From assembly GCF_000373185.1 (NCBI RefSeq), contig NZ_KB890685.1:63430-127429 (forward strand): a stretch of 64,000 bases of DNA, read 5' to 3'. This document shows positions 54,533 through 62,976 of this stretch, piece by piece (positions within the stretch are counted from its first letter, which is position 1; each line of letters begins with the position of its first letter). The DNA comes from Segatella paludivivens DSM 17968 = JCM 13650. Lineage in GTDB: Bacteria > Bacteroidota > Bacteroidia > Bacteroidales > Bacteroidaceae. The notes beneath the pieces were generated by a model. It made no database searches, was not told the origin of the DNA, and saw only the letters and a program-made list of their open reading frames with translations. The position numbers were made by a program, and so were the translations under genes.

Positions 54533-54576
54533 TAAAAAGTGTTATCTTTGCCTTTACCACAAGAAAAATTTAACAC

Positions 54577-54784
54577 ATGGGTAACTCTCATTGCCAATCT
54601 GCTTCTAACGATCATGAAGAAGGGATTGATTCGTTCTTGGAGTTTTTCGGGATTAGCGACTATGATCAGAATAACACTTATATATTATGTTGATTTTTAC
54701 AGTTTATTCAACTACCCCGAAAAAGATTGGGAAGCATATCTGAAAGAGAAGGCTGAGAATCCGCCAGAACCATCACTTTTTTGA
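54577..54784 (+). pseudogene. Small acidic protein gene with probable frameshift
   Basis: The ATG at 54577 sits 26 bases after a TATCTTTG box and opens a 38-codon frame (MGNSHCQSASNDHEEGI, then FFGISDYDQNNTYILC) that stops at 54691-54693. The neighbouring frame continues in the same acidic style (FYSLFNYPEKDWEAYLKEK, then NPPEPSLF) to 54784. Removing one base around 54680-54690 would give a single protein of 68 residues. I do not recognise the family. It could be a true frameshift mutation, a sequencing error or, less likely, programmed frameshifting. It lies wholly inside the inverted-repeat element. Confidence 0.5.
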
Positions 54785-54865
54785 TTAAGGAGGGCTTGTC
54801 CTACAAAATAATGATCCCGAAGTCTTATTTTAAAGGTCTTCGGGAACTATCTATATCATATTTTT

Positions 54866-54932
54866 AGTTTTATCGGACAGCAATAAATTCTTTTCAATAT
54901 CTCTTATAAATTTTTGCTGTCCACTAAACTTT
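54866..54932. repeat. Two facing copies of the element end
   Basis: The right terminal repeat (54866-54886) and a degenerate inverted copy (54911-54932) face each other; GGACAGCAA at 54875-54883 pairs perfectly with TTGCTGTCC at 54914-54922. Confidence 0.6.
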
Positions 54933-55071
54933 CGATGAGCATGCAGTTGTCTGGAAATGAATCTGCTTTAGCAGGATAGTGTGGTTTTACATGCAGAGGA
55001 AAATGTCTTCGTGAATCAGCGGGAGAATAAAAATTTAAGGTGCTACTTGCAGAATGTGAATAATAAGGTAT

Positions 55072-55596
55072 TTACTGCAATTTGAATTTGACAGGTACAC
55101 AATATTTAACTCTTACATTACGACCATTCTTTTTACCGGGTAACCATTTTGGCATGCTTTTTATAACTCTTAAAGCCTCTTTGTCAAGAGCTGGATCAAC
55201 AGATCTTACAACAGTTGCATTGGTGATACAACCATCCTTTTCAACAAAGAAAGATACGACTACTCGACCTTGTTTACAGACTTTAGCAGGAAACTTTATC
55301 TTTTTATTTATGTAAGACATAAGAGCTTCATATCCACCTGGAAAAGAAGGCATTTGTTCTACAACACAAATAAGCTTTACATCGTTATATTCTTTTTGAT
55401 TAATAGGCTTCTTTATATTTGTCTGATTGCTATTGAGGTTTGATATATTTTCATCAACAGAATTTGGAAAAACATAATCACAATATTCGTCTGTTGTATT
55501 ATTTGAATCTGATAATTCTAAATAGATATAATCACTTGCAAAAGTTAGAATAGGGCAGAGAGTGATTAGTAAAGATAAAATAGTTTTCTTCATCAT
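55072..55596 (-). CDS. Exported TonB C-terminal domain protein
   Basis: This 174-residue protein has a signal peptide (about 1-20, LTFA) in place of the usual membrane anchor and proline-rich spacer of TonB. The TonB_C domain spans about 85-172: EQMPSFPGGYEALMSYI, VVVSFFVEKDGCITNATVVRSVDPALDKEALRVIKSMPKW and PGKKNGRNVRVKYCVPVKFKL. Such proteins are numerous in Bacteroidetes and usually called energy transducer TonB, though one without a membrane anchor and without exbBD nearby is unlikely to couple proton motive force on its own. It stands alone downstream of fbp on the same strand. Confidence 0.85.
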   Translation of the reverse strand: MMKKTILSLLITLCPILTFASDYIYLELSDSNNTTDEYCDYVFPNSVDENISNLNSNQTNIKKPINQKEYNDVKLICVVEQMPSFPGGYEALMSYINKKIKFPAKVCKQGRVVVSFFVEKDGCITNATVVRSVDPALDKEALRVIKSMPKWLPGKKNGRNVRVKYCVPVKFKLQ

Positions 55597-55618
55597 TGTA
55601 AATGTTCGTTTATTATTA

Positions 55619-55650
55619 GTGCAGTGTCAACTTCTTAATTGACACTGCAT
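55619..55650 (-). repeat. Hairpin after fbp
   Basis: A perfect 11-base stem (55620-55630 with 55639-55649) lies 13 bases past the fbp stop codon. No T run follows, so its terminator role is uncertain. Confidence 0.5.
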
Positions 55651-55662
55651 CATCGTTGATTA

Positions 55663-57669
55663 TTAGTCGTTGATAAATCCTTTTTTACCGTCTTGTTCAC
55701 TAATCATTCCATGGCGGTAAGCGTAAAGTAATTCTTCTAGATCATCAATTTGCTTTTTAATTTCGCAGCCTTTGTCAGTATTGGCAACAAGCATACGATG
55801 ACTGCTCATTTCAACAATCTGTATTGTTGACTTGATATCTGTTCCTCGTTGAATGGCGTCTGCAGCACTCGTGAAAGGTTCATGCTGCACTAGTTGAAAA
55901 CCACGGCTGTGATAAACAAGAGTATAACCGGCAATGCCAGTTTCCTTGTGATAAGCCTGAGAGAATCCACCATCTATAACCATAAGTTTCCCGTCAGCCT
56001 TGATTGGATTTTCTCCATTCATTACATGTACAGGCACATGACCGTTGATGATATGCCTGTTTGGTCCCTTCACACCAAATGCATCAAGAATATTGTCAAC
56101 AATCTCTGCGTTATCCCTTAATTTGAAATAATTGCCTTTATCCTCCTTATGAGTTTCTTTGTCTGCAATGAAGTAACGCTCGAAAGTTGCCATTTTACTC
56201 TTGTCAAATAAAGGACTATCTGGACCACACCATAGATAAATGAAATAGTCTATGGCATATTGTTTCTCGTCTGTAGCTGTGTCATCCTGAAAGGCTGATC
56301 GTATTAACATTCCTGTTTGATGAAACAGTTCACGACCTTTGCAAACCATATTAGGAGTGATGGCTACCTCCTTTAAACTGCCGTCCTCATTGAGTGGGAT
56401 AGAGGCATGAAATAATAGATTGTCATTTCTTATTGCATACATACAGCCATGCTGCAGCATGAGACGCATGTGTTTATGAAGTTTTTCACTTACTTGGAAA
56501 GAATGATGGAGTTTTTCAATCAATACTTTTTCTTCAGGAGTAAGTTTGCACGGATGCTTAGGATCAACAGTTGGAAAACAGCAGCTTGATAGTTGGTATT
56601 CTTTACCGTCAAGCATTATTGTACCTTTGTCGTAGTCTATGAATTTATAGAGTTGTCTATCCTTCATGTTCCATTCTGGGTGAGCTTCAAATATTCGTGC
56701 TTCTTCTTTAAACTGTATTATTGTAATAGCCTTATGCATTTGTGCAGTAAGCCTCATTGTTTTTTCGTCCATTTGCTTAGCTCCGCCACTAAGTCTAGGC
56801 ATAAATTCCTCGCAAGGATCATTGTTATAAGTATCCATAGCGAATGTGGCAAGTGGAACAAGATTTATTCCGTATCCATCCTCTAGGGTAGTGAGGTTGG
56901 CATATCTTAGGCTAAGACGTATCACATTGCACATGCATGCGTTATTTCCTGCACATGCACCCATCCATAATATATCATGATTGCCCCATTGTATATCCCA
57001 ACTGTGGTATTGCTCCATAGTGTCCATTATAATGTGGGCACCTGGACCACGGTCGTAGATGTCACCAAGTATATGCAACTCGTCTATAGCAAGACGCTGA
57101 ATAACATTGCAGATAGCGATTATAAAATCATCGGCTCTTCCAGTTGATATAATTGTATCAACGATTACATTTACATAAGCAGTCTTGTTAGAATTATTTT
57201 CGGTATGCTCATGAAGTAATTCCTGTATAATATATGAGAAATCAGAAGGAAGCGATTTTCTTACTTTTGAACGAGTGTATTTGCTTGATACGACACGGCA
57301 TACTGCAACCAACTGATGAAGTGTAATGTGATACCAGTCGTTAATGTCGTTTTCCACCTCTTTTACGAGTTCAAGTTTCTGTTCTGGGTAATAAATGAGC
57401 GAACAAAGTTCTCTTTTCTCCTGTTCACGAACTGTATTACCGAAAAGTTCGTTGACTTTTCGCTTTATGTTTCCTGAAGCATTTTTCAATACATGTTGAA
57501 ACGCTTCATACTCACCATGGATATCGGCAAGAAAATGCTCTGTACCCTTAGGTAGATTAAGTATAGCCTGAAGATTTATAATCTCCGTACTGGCGTCCGC
57601 AATTGTTGGAAACGTGTTTGATAATAATTGCAAATACCTCATGTCTTTCTTGATATCGTATTTCTTCAT
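55663..57669 (-). CDS. fbp: Class III fructose-1,6-bisphosphatase
   Basis: This 668-residue enzyme dephosphorylates fructose-1,6-bisphosphate in gluconeogenesis. The length and sequence match the class III (Firmicutes-type) Fbp, a metallophosphatase fold unrelated to E. coli Fbp. Metal motifs are visible as FLADIHGEYEAF, ELHILGDIYDRGPGAH and IQWGNHDILWMGACAGN, with NGHVPVH later. The N-terminal ~60 residues (LQLLSNTFPTIADASTEIINL) are typical. It overlaps the upstream gene by four bases (ATGA), so the two are translationally coupled. Confidence 0.95.
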   Translation of the reverse strand: MKKYDIKKDMRYLQLLSNTFPTIADASTEIINLQAILNLPKGTEHFLADIHGEYEAFQHVLKNASGNIKRKVNELFGNTVREQEKRELCSLIYYPEQKLELVKEVENDINDWYHITLHQLVAVCRVVSSKYTRSKVRKSLPSDFSYIIQELLHEHTENNSNKTAYVNVIVDTIISTGRADDFIIAICNVIQRLAIDELHILGDIYDRGPGAHIIMDTMEQYHSWDIQWGNHDILWMGACAGNNACMCNVIRLSLRYANLTTLEDGYGINLVPLATFAMDTYNNDPCEEFMPRLSGGAKQMDEKTMRLTAQMHKAITIIQFKEEARIFEAHPEWNMKDRQLYKFIDYDKGTIMLDGKEYQLSSCCFPTVDPKHPCKLTPEEKVLIEKLHHSFQVSEKLHKHMRLMLQHGCMYAIRNDNLLFHASIPLNEDGSLKEVAITPNMVCKGRELFHQTGMLIRSAFQDDTATDEKQYAIDYFIYLWCGPDSPLFDKSKMATFERYFIADKETHKEDKGNYFKLRDNAEIVDNILDAFGVKGPNRHIINGHVPVHVMNGENPIKADGKLMVIDGGFSQAYHKETGIAGYTLVYHSRGFQLVQHEPFTSAADAIQRGTDIKSTIQIVEMSSHRMLVANTDKGCEIKKQIDDLEELLYAYRHGMISEQDGKKGFIND

Positions 57670-58445
57670 AATATAGTCTTTTTAATTTTTTTGGTTAAAC
57701 TATTATCTATAGCCATAATAGGCATGAATCCTTCTGTGAGCTGTGTTTTTTCTTCCATGACTTTTTCAAGACTTTCCATAAAATCGTATATTTTAAGTCT
57801 TTCCAAAATCTCAGCCATCTTATCCTCATCATAATCAGATCTTATTAATAAGGTGCTGAAATCTTCAAGCTCTTTTTGGGCAATTTGCCGCCTGTGGTAT
57901 CTATATCTCATATAAAGGCAGCTCTTTAATACGTCTTTCAGAACATCGTCTTGTACATCATCTTTAAGTTTTTCTATTCTCTTAGCTATATTATCCTTTA
58001 CAGCTTCTTCATGTTTTATAATAACCTCATCATACAATTGTTTGAAATTAGCACAGAATAATGATTGTGATATATCGTGAGTAACTTCAGGATTCTTTAT
58101 TAAAACAACGTTAGTACCTTTGTATTTTTCTTGAAGATACTTTCGCTCATTTTCTCCGACAGCATGTATGAATCCGTTTTTTATTATAAGTTTTTCATAA
58201 TATGAACTGTTCCAAGGAGAAATTGTTGCAAGCGGAGAATAAACTACTGGTATAAGCCTTCTTCTGGCATTGCGCATTTTAGATATAATAGTCTGCGTAG
58301 GAGCGCCTACAGTATGGAGTATGTCATAGTCATTCTTATCAGTAATGACCATACCATTATCTTCAATGGCTTTCTTCAAACAATTAAAGAAAGCCATTTG
58401 TGCACTGTTTTCACTTATGTTGGAATTTTCAATCCTTATGCGCAT
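57666..58445 (-). CDS. Hypothetical protein, glycosyltransferase-like N-terminus
   Basis: This 259-residue protein has no signal peptide. Residues 1-120 look like the N-terminal Rossmann half of family 4-type glycosyltransferases (MRIRIENSNISENSAQMAF, DYDILHTVGAPTQ, VYSPLATISPWN, HAVGENERKYLQEKYKGTNVVLIKNPEV). The nucleotide-sugar-binding half is missing and is replaced by a charged helical region (about 130-230). A full enzyme is therefore doubtful. It lies between a glycosyltransferase family 2 gene (14 bases) and fbp (four-base overlap). The role is unknown; a link to surface sugar synthesis is only suggested by position. Confidence 0.6.
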   Translation of the reverse strand: MRIRIENSNISENSAQMAFFNCLKKAIEDNGMVITDKNDYDILHTVGAPTQTIISKMRNARRRLIPVVYSPLATISPWNSSYYEKLIIKNGFIHAVGENERKYLQEKYKGTNVVLIKNPEVTHDISQSLFCANFKQLYDEVIIKHEEAVKDNIAKRIEKLKDDVQDDVLKDVLKSCLYMRYRYHRRQIAQKELEDFSTLLIRSDYDEDKMAEILERLKIYDFMESLEKVMEEKTQLTEGFMPIMAIDNSLTKKIKKTIL

Positions 58446-58459
58446 GTCAGAATAACAAA

Positions 58460-59614
58460 TTAAAGTTTATGACTTGTGAAGTCGTTCTTGTCAGCATGTA
58501 TATAACTAATCTTATATCTAATGTTGTTCCATGCCAGTTTAAGTTCTGAGAAGAACATCATGCCAGCCGGAATATCTTCGTCAAGTTGCTTTATAGCTCT
58601 GTTTGCAAATATAGTTCTTGTTATTATCAATAATAACAAAGAAAAGCCACTTGCACCTGCTAATATCCAATTCTGTTGCATTACAGAATAAATAATGGCA
58701 GTTAAAGAAACTATTAGACTCAAGTGAAGCATTATGTTACTGCAAAACATATATATACGATTGCCTTTATGTCCGATAAGCAGACTACGTGAAGCCCTGA
58801 AGAATATGCTTTTATTGTGCCATGTCTTTCTTGTAGGTTCATCTTCATATAGCCATGAGCTTCTACGTACATCAACGGCAGTATTCATATCCTTAGCATA
58901 CTTGTTGACCAAAAAATCGTATTCACCTCTAAGCAATTGTAGGTTACCTCTGAATCCTTCATCTTTCATGAACTGTTGCTTATGGAATGCAATGTTCTGG
59001 CAATTTGTAGCCCATGCCTTTCCTTTTTGTGCGCTACTGAGTCTGTTGTTAGCAATCAAAGCATGTTCAAACCTCCATGATTTTCGTGTGTTGTTGTCAA
59101 GAGATGTGTATCCCATTACGAAATCAGTTCCAGGCTTCATGTTCTCTGTAAACGAAGACAGCCATTTTTCGTCAAGAGGTTTACAACAAGGATCTGTAAC
59201 AATAACCCAATCAGTCTTAGCTGCTTTAACTCCAATAGTGATCGCTAATTTCTTTCTGCTCATGTAGCGTGATGATTCAGGAAGATATGTAGCATAAAGA
59301 TTCTTATTTTCAGGTATAAGCCTGTTCATCATGTCCTCTATATCCCGATCATTCTTGTCGGCAATCACGATAATTCTGAAATCACCTTTATAATCTTGAT
59401 TTAGAAATGCCGGAAGATTGCGTTTCAAGTCTATTGAATCATCATGTGCAGGAATGATAATGCTGACAGGAATAGAGTTGTCATCAATGTCATTCTCGTT
59501 ATTTTCTGATTCGTATATTTTAATTCTATGCAAAAAAGGACTTGCTAGCGACGCTACTATCGCCAGCAAGATTACTATTATTCCTACTATTAATGTTAAT
59601 TGATCTATTATCAT
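58460..59614 (-). CDS. Membrane-bound family 2 glycosyltransferase
   Basis: This protein has about 384 residues. It has an N-terminal membrane helix (about 4-26), a GT-A catalytic domain (about 45-270) and two to three C-terminal membrane helices. The nucleotide-binding start is PVSIIIPAHDDSIDLKRNLPAFLNQD. The DxD position reads VTDPCCKPL, where a DxD is usual. A later LRGEYDFLVNKY may carry a catalytic acidic residue, and the QxxRW-like region reads RKTWHNKSIFFRASRS. It probably adds a sugar to an envelope glycan; the acceptor is unknown. ATG 59614 is used; a GTG at 59626 four codons upstream is also possible. Confidence 0.8.
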   Translation of the reverse strand: MIIDQLTLIVGIIVILLAIVASLASPFLHRIKIYESENNENDIDDNSIPVSIIIPAHDDSIDLKRNLPAFLNQDYKGDFRIIVIADKNDRDIEDMMNRLIPENKNLYATYLPESSRYMSRKKLAITIGVKAAKTDWVIVTDPCCKPLDEKWLSSFTENMKPGTDFVMGYTSLDNNTRKSWRFEHALIANNRLSSAQKGKAWATNCQNIAFHKQQFMKDEGFRGNLQLLRGEYDFLVNKYAKDMNTAVDVRRSSWLYEDEPTRKTWHNKSIFFRASRSLLIGHKGNRIYMFCSNIMLHLSLIVSLTAIIYSVMQQNWILAGASGFSLLLLIITRTIFANRAIKQLDEDIPAGMMFFSELKLAWNNIRYKISYIHADKNDFTSHKL

Positions 59615-59647
59615 AAAATTTTTCACGTAACAATATTCTGGGAACGT

Positions 59648-60805
59648 TTATAGTTCCTCTGTTATATATCCTTTAGGGAGTTGACGGCAGTTGTATTGAC
59701 TAGCCATAATCTCTCCGTAAGCTCCTGCGCTTCTTAAAGCCAGAAGGTCACCACGTTTTGTTTTATTCAGGTCTATAGCCTTAGCAAAAACATCACTTGA
59801 TTCACAAATAGGTCCAACAACATCATAAGTCTCATTTGGCTCATCACTGCTGATGTTCTCTATTTTATGATATGCCTGATACAAAGCAGGACGTATGAGG
59901 TCGGTCATACCAGCGTCTACGATAGCAAATTGCTTCACGCTTCCTTGCTTTATATATAGAGTTTTGGTGATTAGACTTCCACATTGCGCCACTACTGCAC
60001 GACCAAGTTCGAAATGTAACTTTTGTCCATTACGAAGTTTGAGATGGTTGGCATACGTATCAAAATACGACTTGAAATCAGGAATAGGCTCTCTGTTTGG
60101 ATGATCATAACTTATTCCAAGTCCACCACCAACATTGATATTCTCTACTTTAATGTGGTGACTCTCAAGTTGATCTTGAAGCTCATTTATCCTGTTGCAC
60201 AGTGATATGAAATCATTCATGTTCAGAATTTGACTTCCGATATGGAAATGCAGACCGATGAACTTTACATTCTTCATTTTAGAGGCCTCTTCAATGACAT
60301 TTTCCATATCAAGCATGGCGATACCAAACTTGTTTTCAGCCAGACCGGTTGTAATGTTAGCATGTGTATGTGCGCCAACATCAGGATTTATGCGAAAGGC
60401 TATTTTTGCAATCTTGCCTTTATTTCCTGCAAGCTCATTAATGACTTCCAGTTCTGGAATGCTCTCAACATTGAAGCAGAATATATCCTTGTCTAGTCCG
60501 AGATTGATTTCCCAGTCGCTTTTTCCAACACCGGCATAGACAATCTTGCTTGTAGGGAATCCAGCTTCAATAGAAACCTTGATTTCTCCACCACTAACGC
60601 AGTCTGCACCAAGCCCTGATTGACAGATTACATTAAGAACCTTAGGATTGGCATTCGCTTTTATAGCATAATGCACAATAAAATTCTCGTGTTTGCCAGC
60701 TTCCATATTTATAGATGCAAGAGTCTGTCGTAACAGATTCGTGTCATAATAATAGAAGGGTGTCCGTATTCCCTGAAATTTATCTATATTAAATTTACCT
60801 TTCAT
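59648..60805 (-). CDS. lysA: Diaminopimelate decarboxylase
   Basis: This 385-residue PLP enzyme converts meso-diaminopimelate to L-lysine. The PLP lysine is in IVHYAIKANANP (about residue 49). Other marks are GLGADCVSGGEI, HFHIGSQI, NVGGGLGISYDHP, EPGR-equivalent FELGRAVVAQCG, and GPICESSDVFAK near the end. The fold is group IV decarboxylase with an alanine-racemase-like barrel. It follows lysC after 44 bases on the same strand, so both ends of the lysine pathway are encoded together. The identification is secure. Confidence 0.96.
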   Translation of the reverse strand: MKGKFNIDKFQGIRTPFYYYDTNLLRQTLASINMEAGKHENFIVHYAIKANANPKVLNVICQSGLGADCVSGGEIKVSIEAGFPTSKIVYAGVGKSDWEINLGLDKDIFCFNVESIPELEVINELAGNKGKIAKIAFRINPDVGAHTHANITTGLAENKFGIAMLDMENVIEEASKMKNVKFIGLHFHIGSQILNMNDFISLCNRINELQDQLESHHIKVENINVGGGLGISYDHPNREPIPDFKSYFDTYANHLKLRNGQKLHFELGRAVVAQCGSLITKTLYIKQGSVKQFAIVDAGMTDLIRPALYQAYHKIENISSDEPNETYDVVGPICESSDVFAKAIDLNKTKRGDLLALRSAGAYGEIMASQYNCRQLPKGYITEEL

Positions 60806-60849
60806 CTTTGTCGTATTTGCTGTGTGCGTGTTGTGTAATGTGTTTTATA

Positions 60850-62172
60850 CTACTGTTTATTGAAAAGTACGTCGCTTAGATTTTGAAGTGCACGCTTCTT
60901 GTCAGCCTCACGAATGAGGAATGATATGTTGTAATTGCTTCCACCGTAAGAAATCATTCTTACTGGAATACTTTTCATTGCGTCAAGAGCCAAAGTTTCG
61001 AATCCAAGATTGCTCCAGTCAAGATCTCCTACAACGCAGATAATACACATATCGCTGTCAACAGTAACAGTTCCGTATTTTTTAAGTTCATCAACAATTT
61101 CGTTCAGATGAGTGTGGTTGTCGATGCTCATAGAAACACCAACTTCACTAGTCGCAATCATGTCAATGGGAGTCTGGTAACTTTCGAAAATCTCGAATAC
61201 CTTACGCAAGAAGCCTGTTGCCAATAGCATGCGACTACTCTTAATCTTTACGGCTGTGATGTTGTCCTTAGCTGCAACAGCTTTGATTTTACCTTTTACG
61301 ATTACGTTGTCAATAATCGTACCTTCAGCCTGTGGATCCATCGTATTCTTCAATCTAACAGGAATACCTGAATATTTAGCAGGTTGCACGCATGTAGGAT
61401 GAAGTATCTTAGCACCGAAATAAGCAAGTTCGGCAGCTTCTTCAAAGTTTAGTTGACGAAGAGCTTCTGTTTTGTCTACAATTCTTGGATCATTGTTGTG
61501 CATACCATCAATATCTGTCCATATCTGTATTTCATCAGCAGGTAGGGCAGCACCGATTAGAGAAGCTGTATAGTCGCTACCTCCTCGCTGCAAGTTGTCT
61601 ACCTCTCCGTAAGCGTTGCGACATATAAAACCTTGAGTAATATAAATCTGGTAGCCTTCGTTATCCTTCATAACATCAGCTAGCTTATCCTTAATATATT
61701 GAGGATCAGGCTCAGCGTTCTTGTCAGTACGCATGAAGTCTAGTGCATTAAGCAGAACAGCCTTAACACCTGTTTCTTGAAGGTAATTCACAACCATATT
61801 GGTGCTCATTATTTCGCCTTGAGCAACAATGCTCTTTTCTTCAAAACTTGTGAAAAGATCTTTAGTAAAAGAGCGAAGATATTCAAACTCTCCATGGAGG
61901 AAATCTTTAGTTTTTTGCTTATATTCATCTGTAGAGTAAACGTCCTCTACATGCTTCATATATTTAGTTTCGAGCTTATTTATAATCTCGTTAGCACCGT
62001 CTGGATTCTTCTTATACAGATAGTCAGAAATCTCAACCAAAGAATTAGTCGTTCCGCTCATTGCAGAAAGAACGATAAATGTCGGTTCACCTGATTCTGT
62101 TACGAGAGAGGCTACACTCTTCATGCGTTCAGGTGATCCGACAGAAGTACCTCCAAATTTCATTACCTTCAT
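60850..62172 (-). CDS. lysC: Aspartate kinase
   Basis: This 440-residue enzyme phosphorylates aspartate, the entry to lysine, methionine, threonine and diaminopimelate synthesis. The kinase domain starts with the hallmark KFGGTSVGSPERM and includes GGSDYTASLIGAAL and EIQIWTDIDGMHNNDPRIV. Two ACT domains follow (about 300-440), with FLRKVFEIFESYQTPIDMIATSEVGVSM. It is monofunctional, with no fused homoserine dehydrogenase. The ACT domains imply feedback control, probably by lysine, given lysA directly downstream; that ligand is inference. Confidence 0.96.
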   Translation of the reverse strand: MKVMKFGGTSVGSPERMKSVASLVTESGEPTFIVLSAMSGTTNSLVEISDYLYKKNPDGANEIINKLETKYMKHVEDVYSTDEYKQKTKDFLHGEFEYLRSFTKDLFTSFEEKSIVAQGEIMSTNMVVNYLQETGVKAVLLNALDFMRTDKNAEPDPQYIKDKLADVMKDNEGYQIYITQGFICRNAYGEVDNLQRGGSDYTASLIGAALPADEIQIWTDIDGMHNNDPRIVDKTEALRQLNFEEAAELAYFGAKILHPTCVQPAKYSGIPVRLKNTMDPQAEGTIIDNVIVKGKIKAVAAKDNITAVKIKSSRMLLATGFLRKVFEIFESYQTPIDMIATSEVGVSMSIDNHTHLNEIVDELKKYGTVTVDSDMCIICVVGDLDWSNLGFETLALDAMKSIPVRMISYGGSNYNISFLIREADKKRALQNLSDVLFNKQ

Positions 62173-62218
62173 AATAGTAATATTTAGTTTAGATGTTAAT
62201 ATCTTTTTTTATAGGCTT

Positions 62219-62947
62219 TTATGAGTCGCTTTGAGCTGCATCCTCACTTAAATCCATATGATTATATTCTGTTGTGACGTCTTTTATTTCTCCATCTTTG
62301 CATCTGTATACAATGCCTGGAAATTTATCGAGCATTGGTATGTTATGAGTAGACATTACCACGGCTGTGCCTGTACTTGTAATGTCCTTCAGCAGACTTA
62401 TGATGTTACTGGCTGTCTCGGGATCAAGATTGCCAGTAGGTTCGTCAGCAATAATTATTTTTGGTTTGTTCAGAATAGCTCTTGCTATAGCAATACGTTG
62501 CTGTTCTCCGCCAGAAAGTTCATGTGGAAGTTTATCTATTTTGTCTAACATGCCAACATCTGTCAACACGCTTTCTATACGTTCACATATTTCTTTCTTA
62601 TCTTTCCAACCTGTAGAGCGCAATACAAATTCTAGATTCTTTTTTACTGTGCGTTCATCAAGAAGTTTAAAGTCCTGAAAGATAATTCCCATTTCTCTTC
62701 TTAGGGCAGGTATTTCGCGCCTTTTGAGAGTTATTAAGTTACGTTCTAGGACCTCTGCTTGCTGATCTTCTTTATCATCGTAAATGTCGAGTTCGCAATA
62801 TAAAGTCTTTAGCAGACTACTTTTACCAGAACCAACTTTACCTATTATATATATAAATTCACCTTCATCAACATGAAAGTTCACATCTTTTAGTATCAGG
62901 CTTTCACCTTGATACACATCAACATTGTTATAATTAATCAAACTCAT
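62219..62947 (-). CDS. ftsE: FtsE-type ABC ATPase
   Basis: This 242-residue ATPase has Walker A IGKVGSGKSSLL (about 36-47), a Q-loop, the signature LSGGEQQRIAIARAI (about 143-157), Walker B KIIIADEPTGNLDPE and the switch His in VVMSTHNIPML. Overall it matches FtsE, which with FtsX controls peptidoglycan hydrolases at division. A LolD or other export ATPase is a less likely alternative. No ftsX is adjacent, which is common in Bacteroidetes. It sits between hisIE (29 bases) and lysC (46 bases). Confidence 0.88.
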   Translation of the reverse strand: MSLINYNNVDVYQGESLILKDVNFHVDEGEFIYIIGKVGSGKSSLLKTLYCELDIYDDKEDQQAEVLERNLITLKRREIPALRREMGIIFQDFKLLDERTVKKNLEFVLRSTGWKDKKEICERIESVLTDVGMLDKIDKLPHELSGGEQQRIAIARAILNKPKIIIADEPTGNLDPETASNIISLLKDITSTGTAVVMSTHNIPMLDKFPGIVYRCKDGEIKDVTTEYNHMDLSEDAAQSDS

Positions 62948-62976
62948 ACTATAATGTCTTTGTCAATCTTGTTGTA

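Larger units (their letters stand above)
54463..54890. mobile_element. MITE-like element with 21-base terminal inverted repeats
   Basis: The left end TTATTGCTGCCCGATAAAACT (54466-54486) and the right end (54866-54886) are reverse complements with one mismatch in 21 bases. AATTC occurs just outside each end (54458-54462 and 54886-54890), a possible but weak target duplication. Inside are a hairpin (54507-54532) with a T run on the minus strand, a TATCTTTG -7 box (54543-54550), a small frameshifted gene and a second hairpin (54815-54822 with 54838-54845). A degenerate third copy of the end lies at 54911-54932. There is no transposase, so it would be a non-autonomous element or remnant. Confidence 0.6.
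54400..55071. other. Intergenic region with an inverted-repeat element
   Basis: Between carB and the TonB-C gene lie a weak hairpin after carB (54421-54428 with 54451-54458), the element at 54463-54890 described separately, a third copy of its end sequence (54911-54932), and then about 140 bases in which I see nothing. Confidence 0.6.

Noticed and set aside
54539..54784. 81-residue frame from a GTG in front of the small element gene
   Set aside because: The GTG is inside the promoter, and the first half of that frame has unnatural composition compared with the frame from the ATG at 54577.
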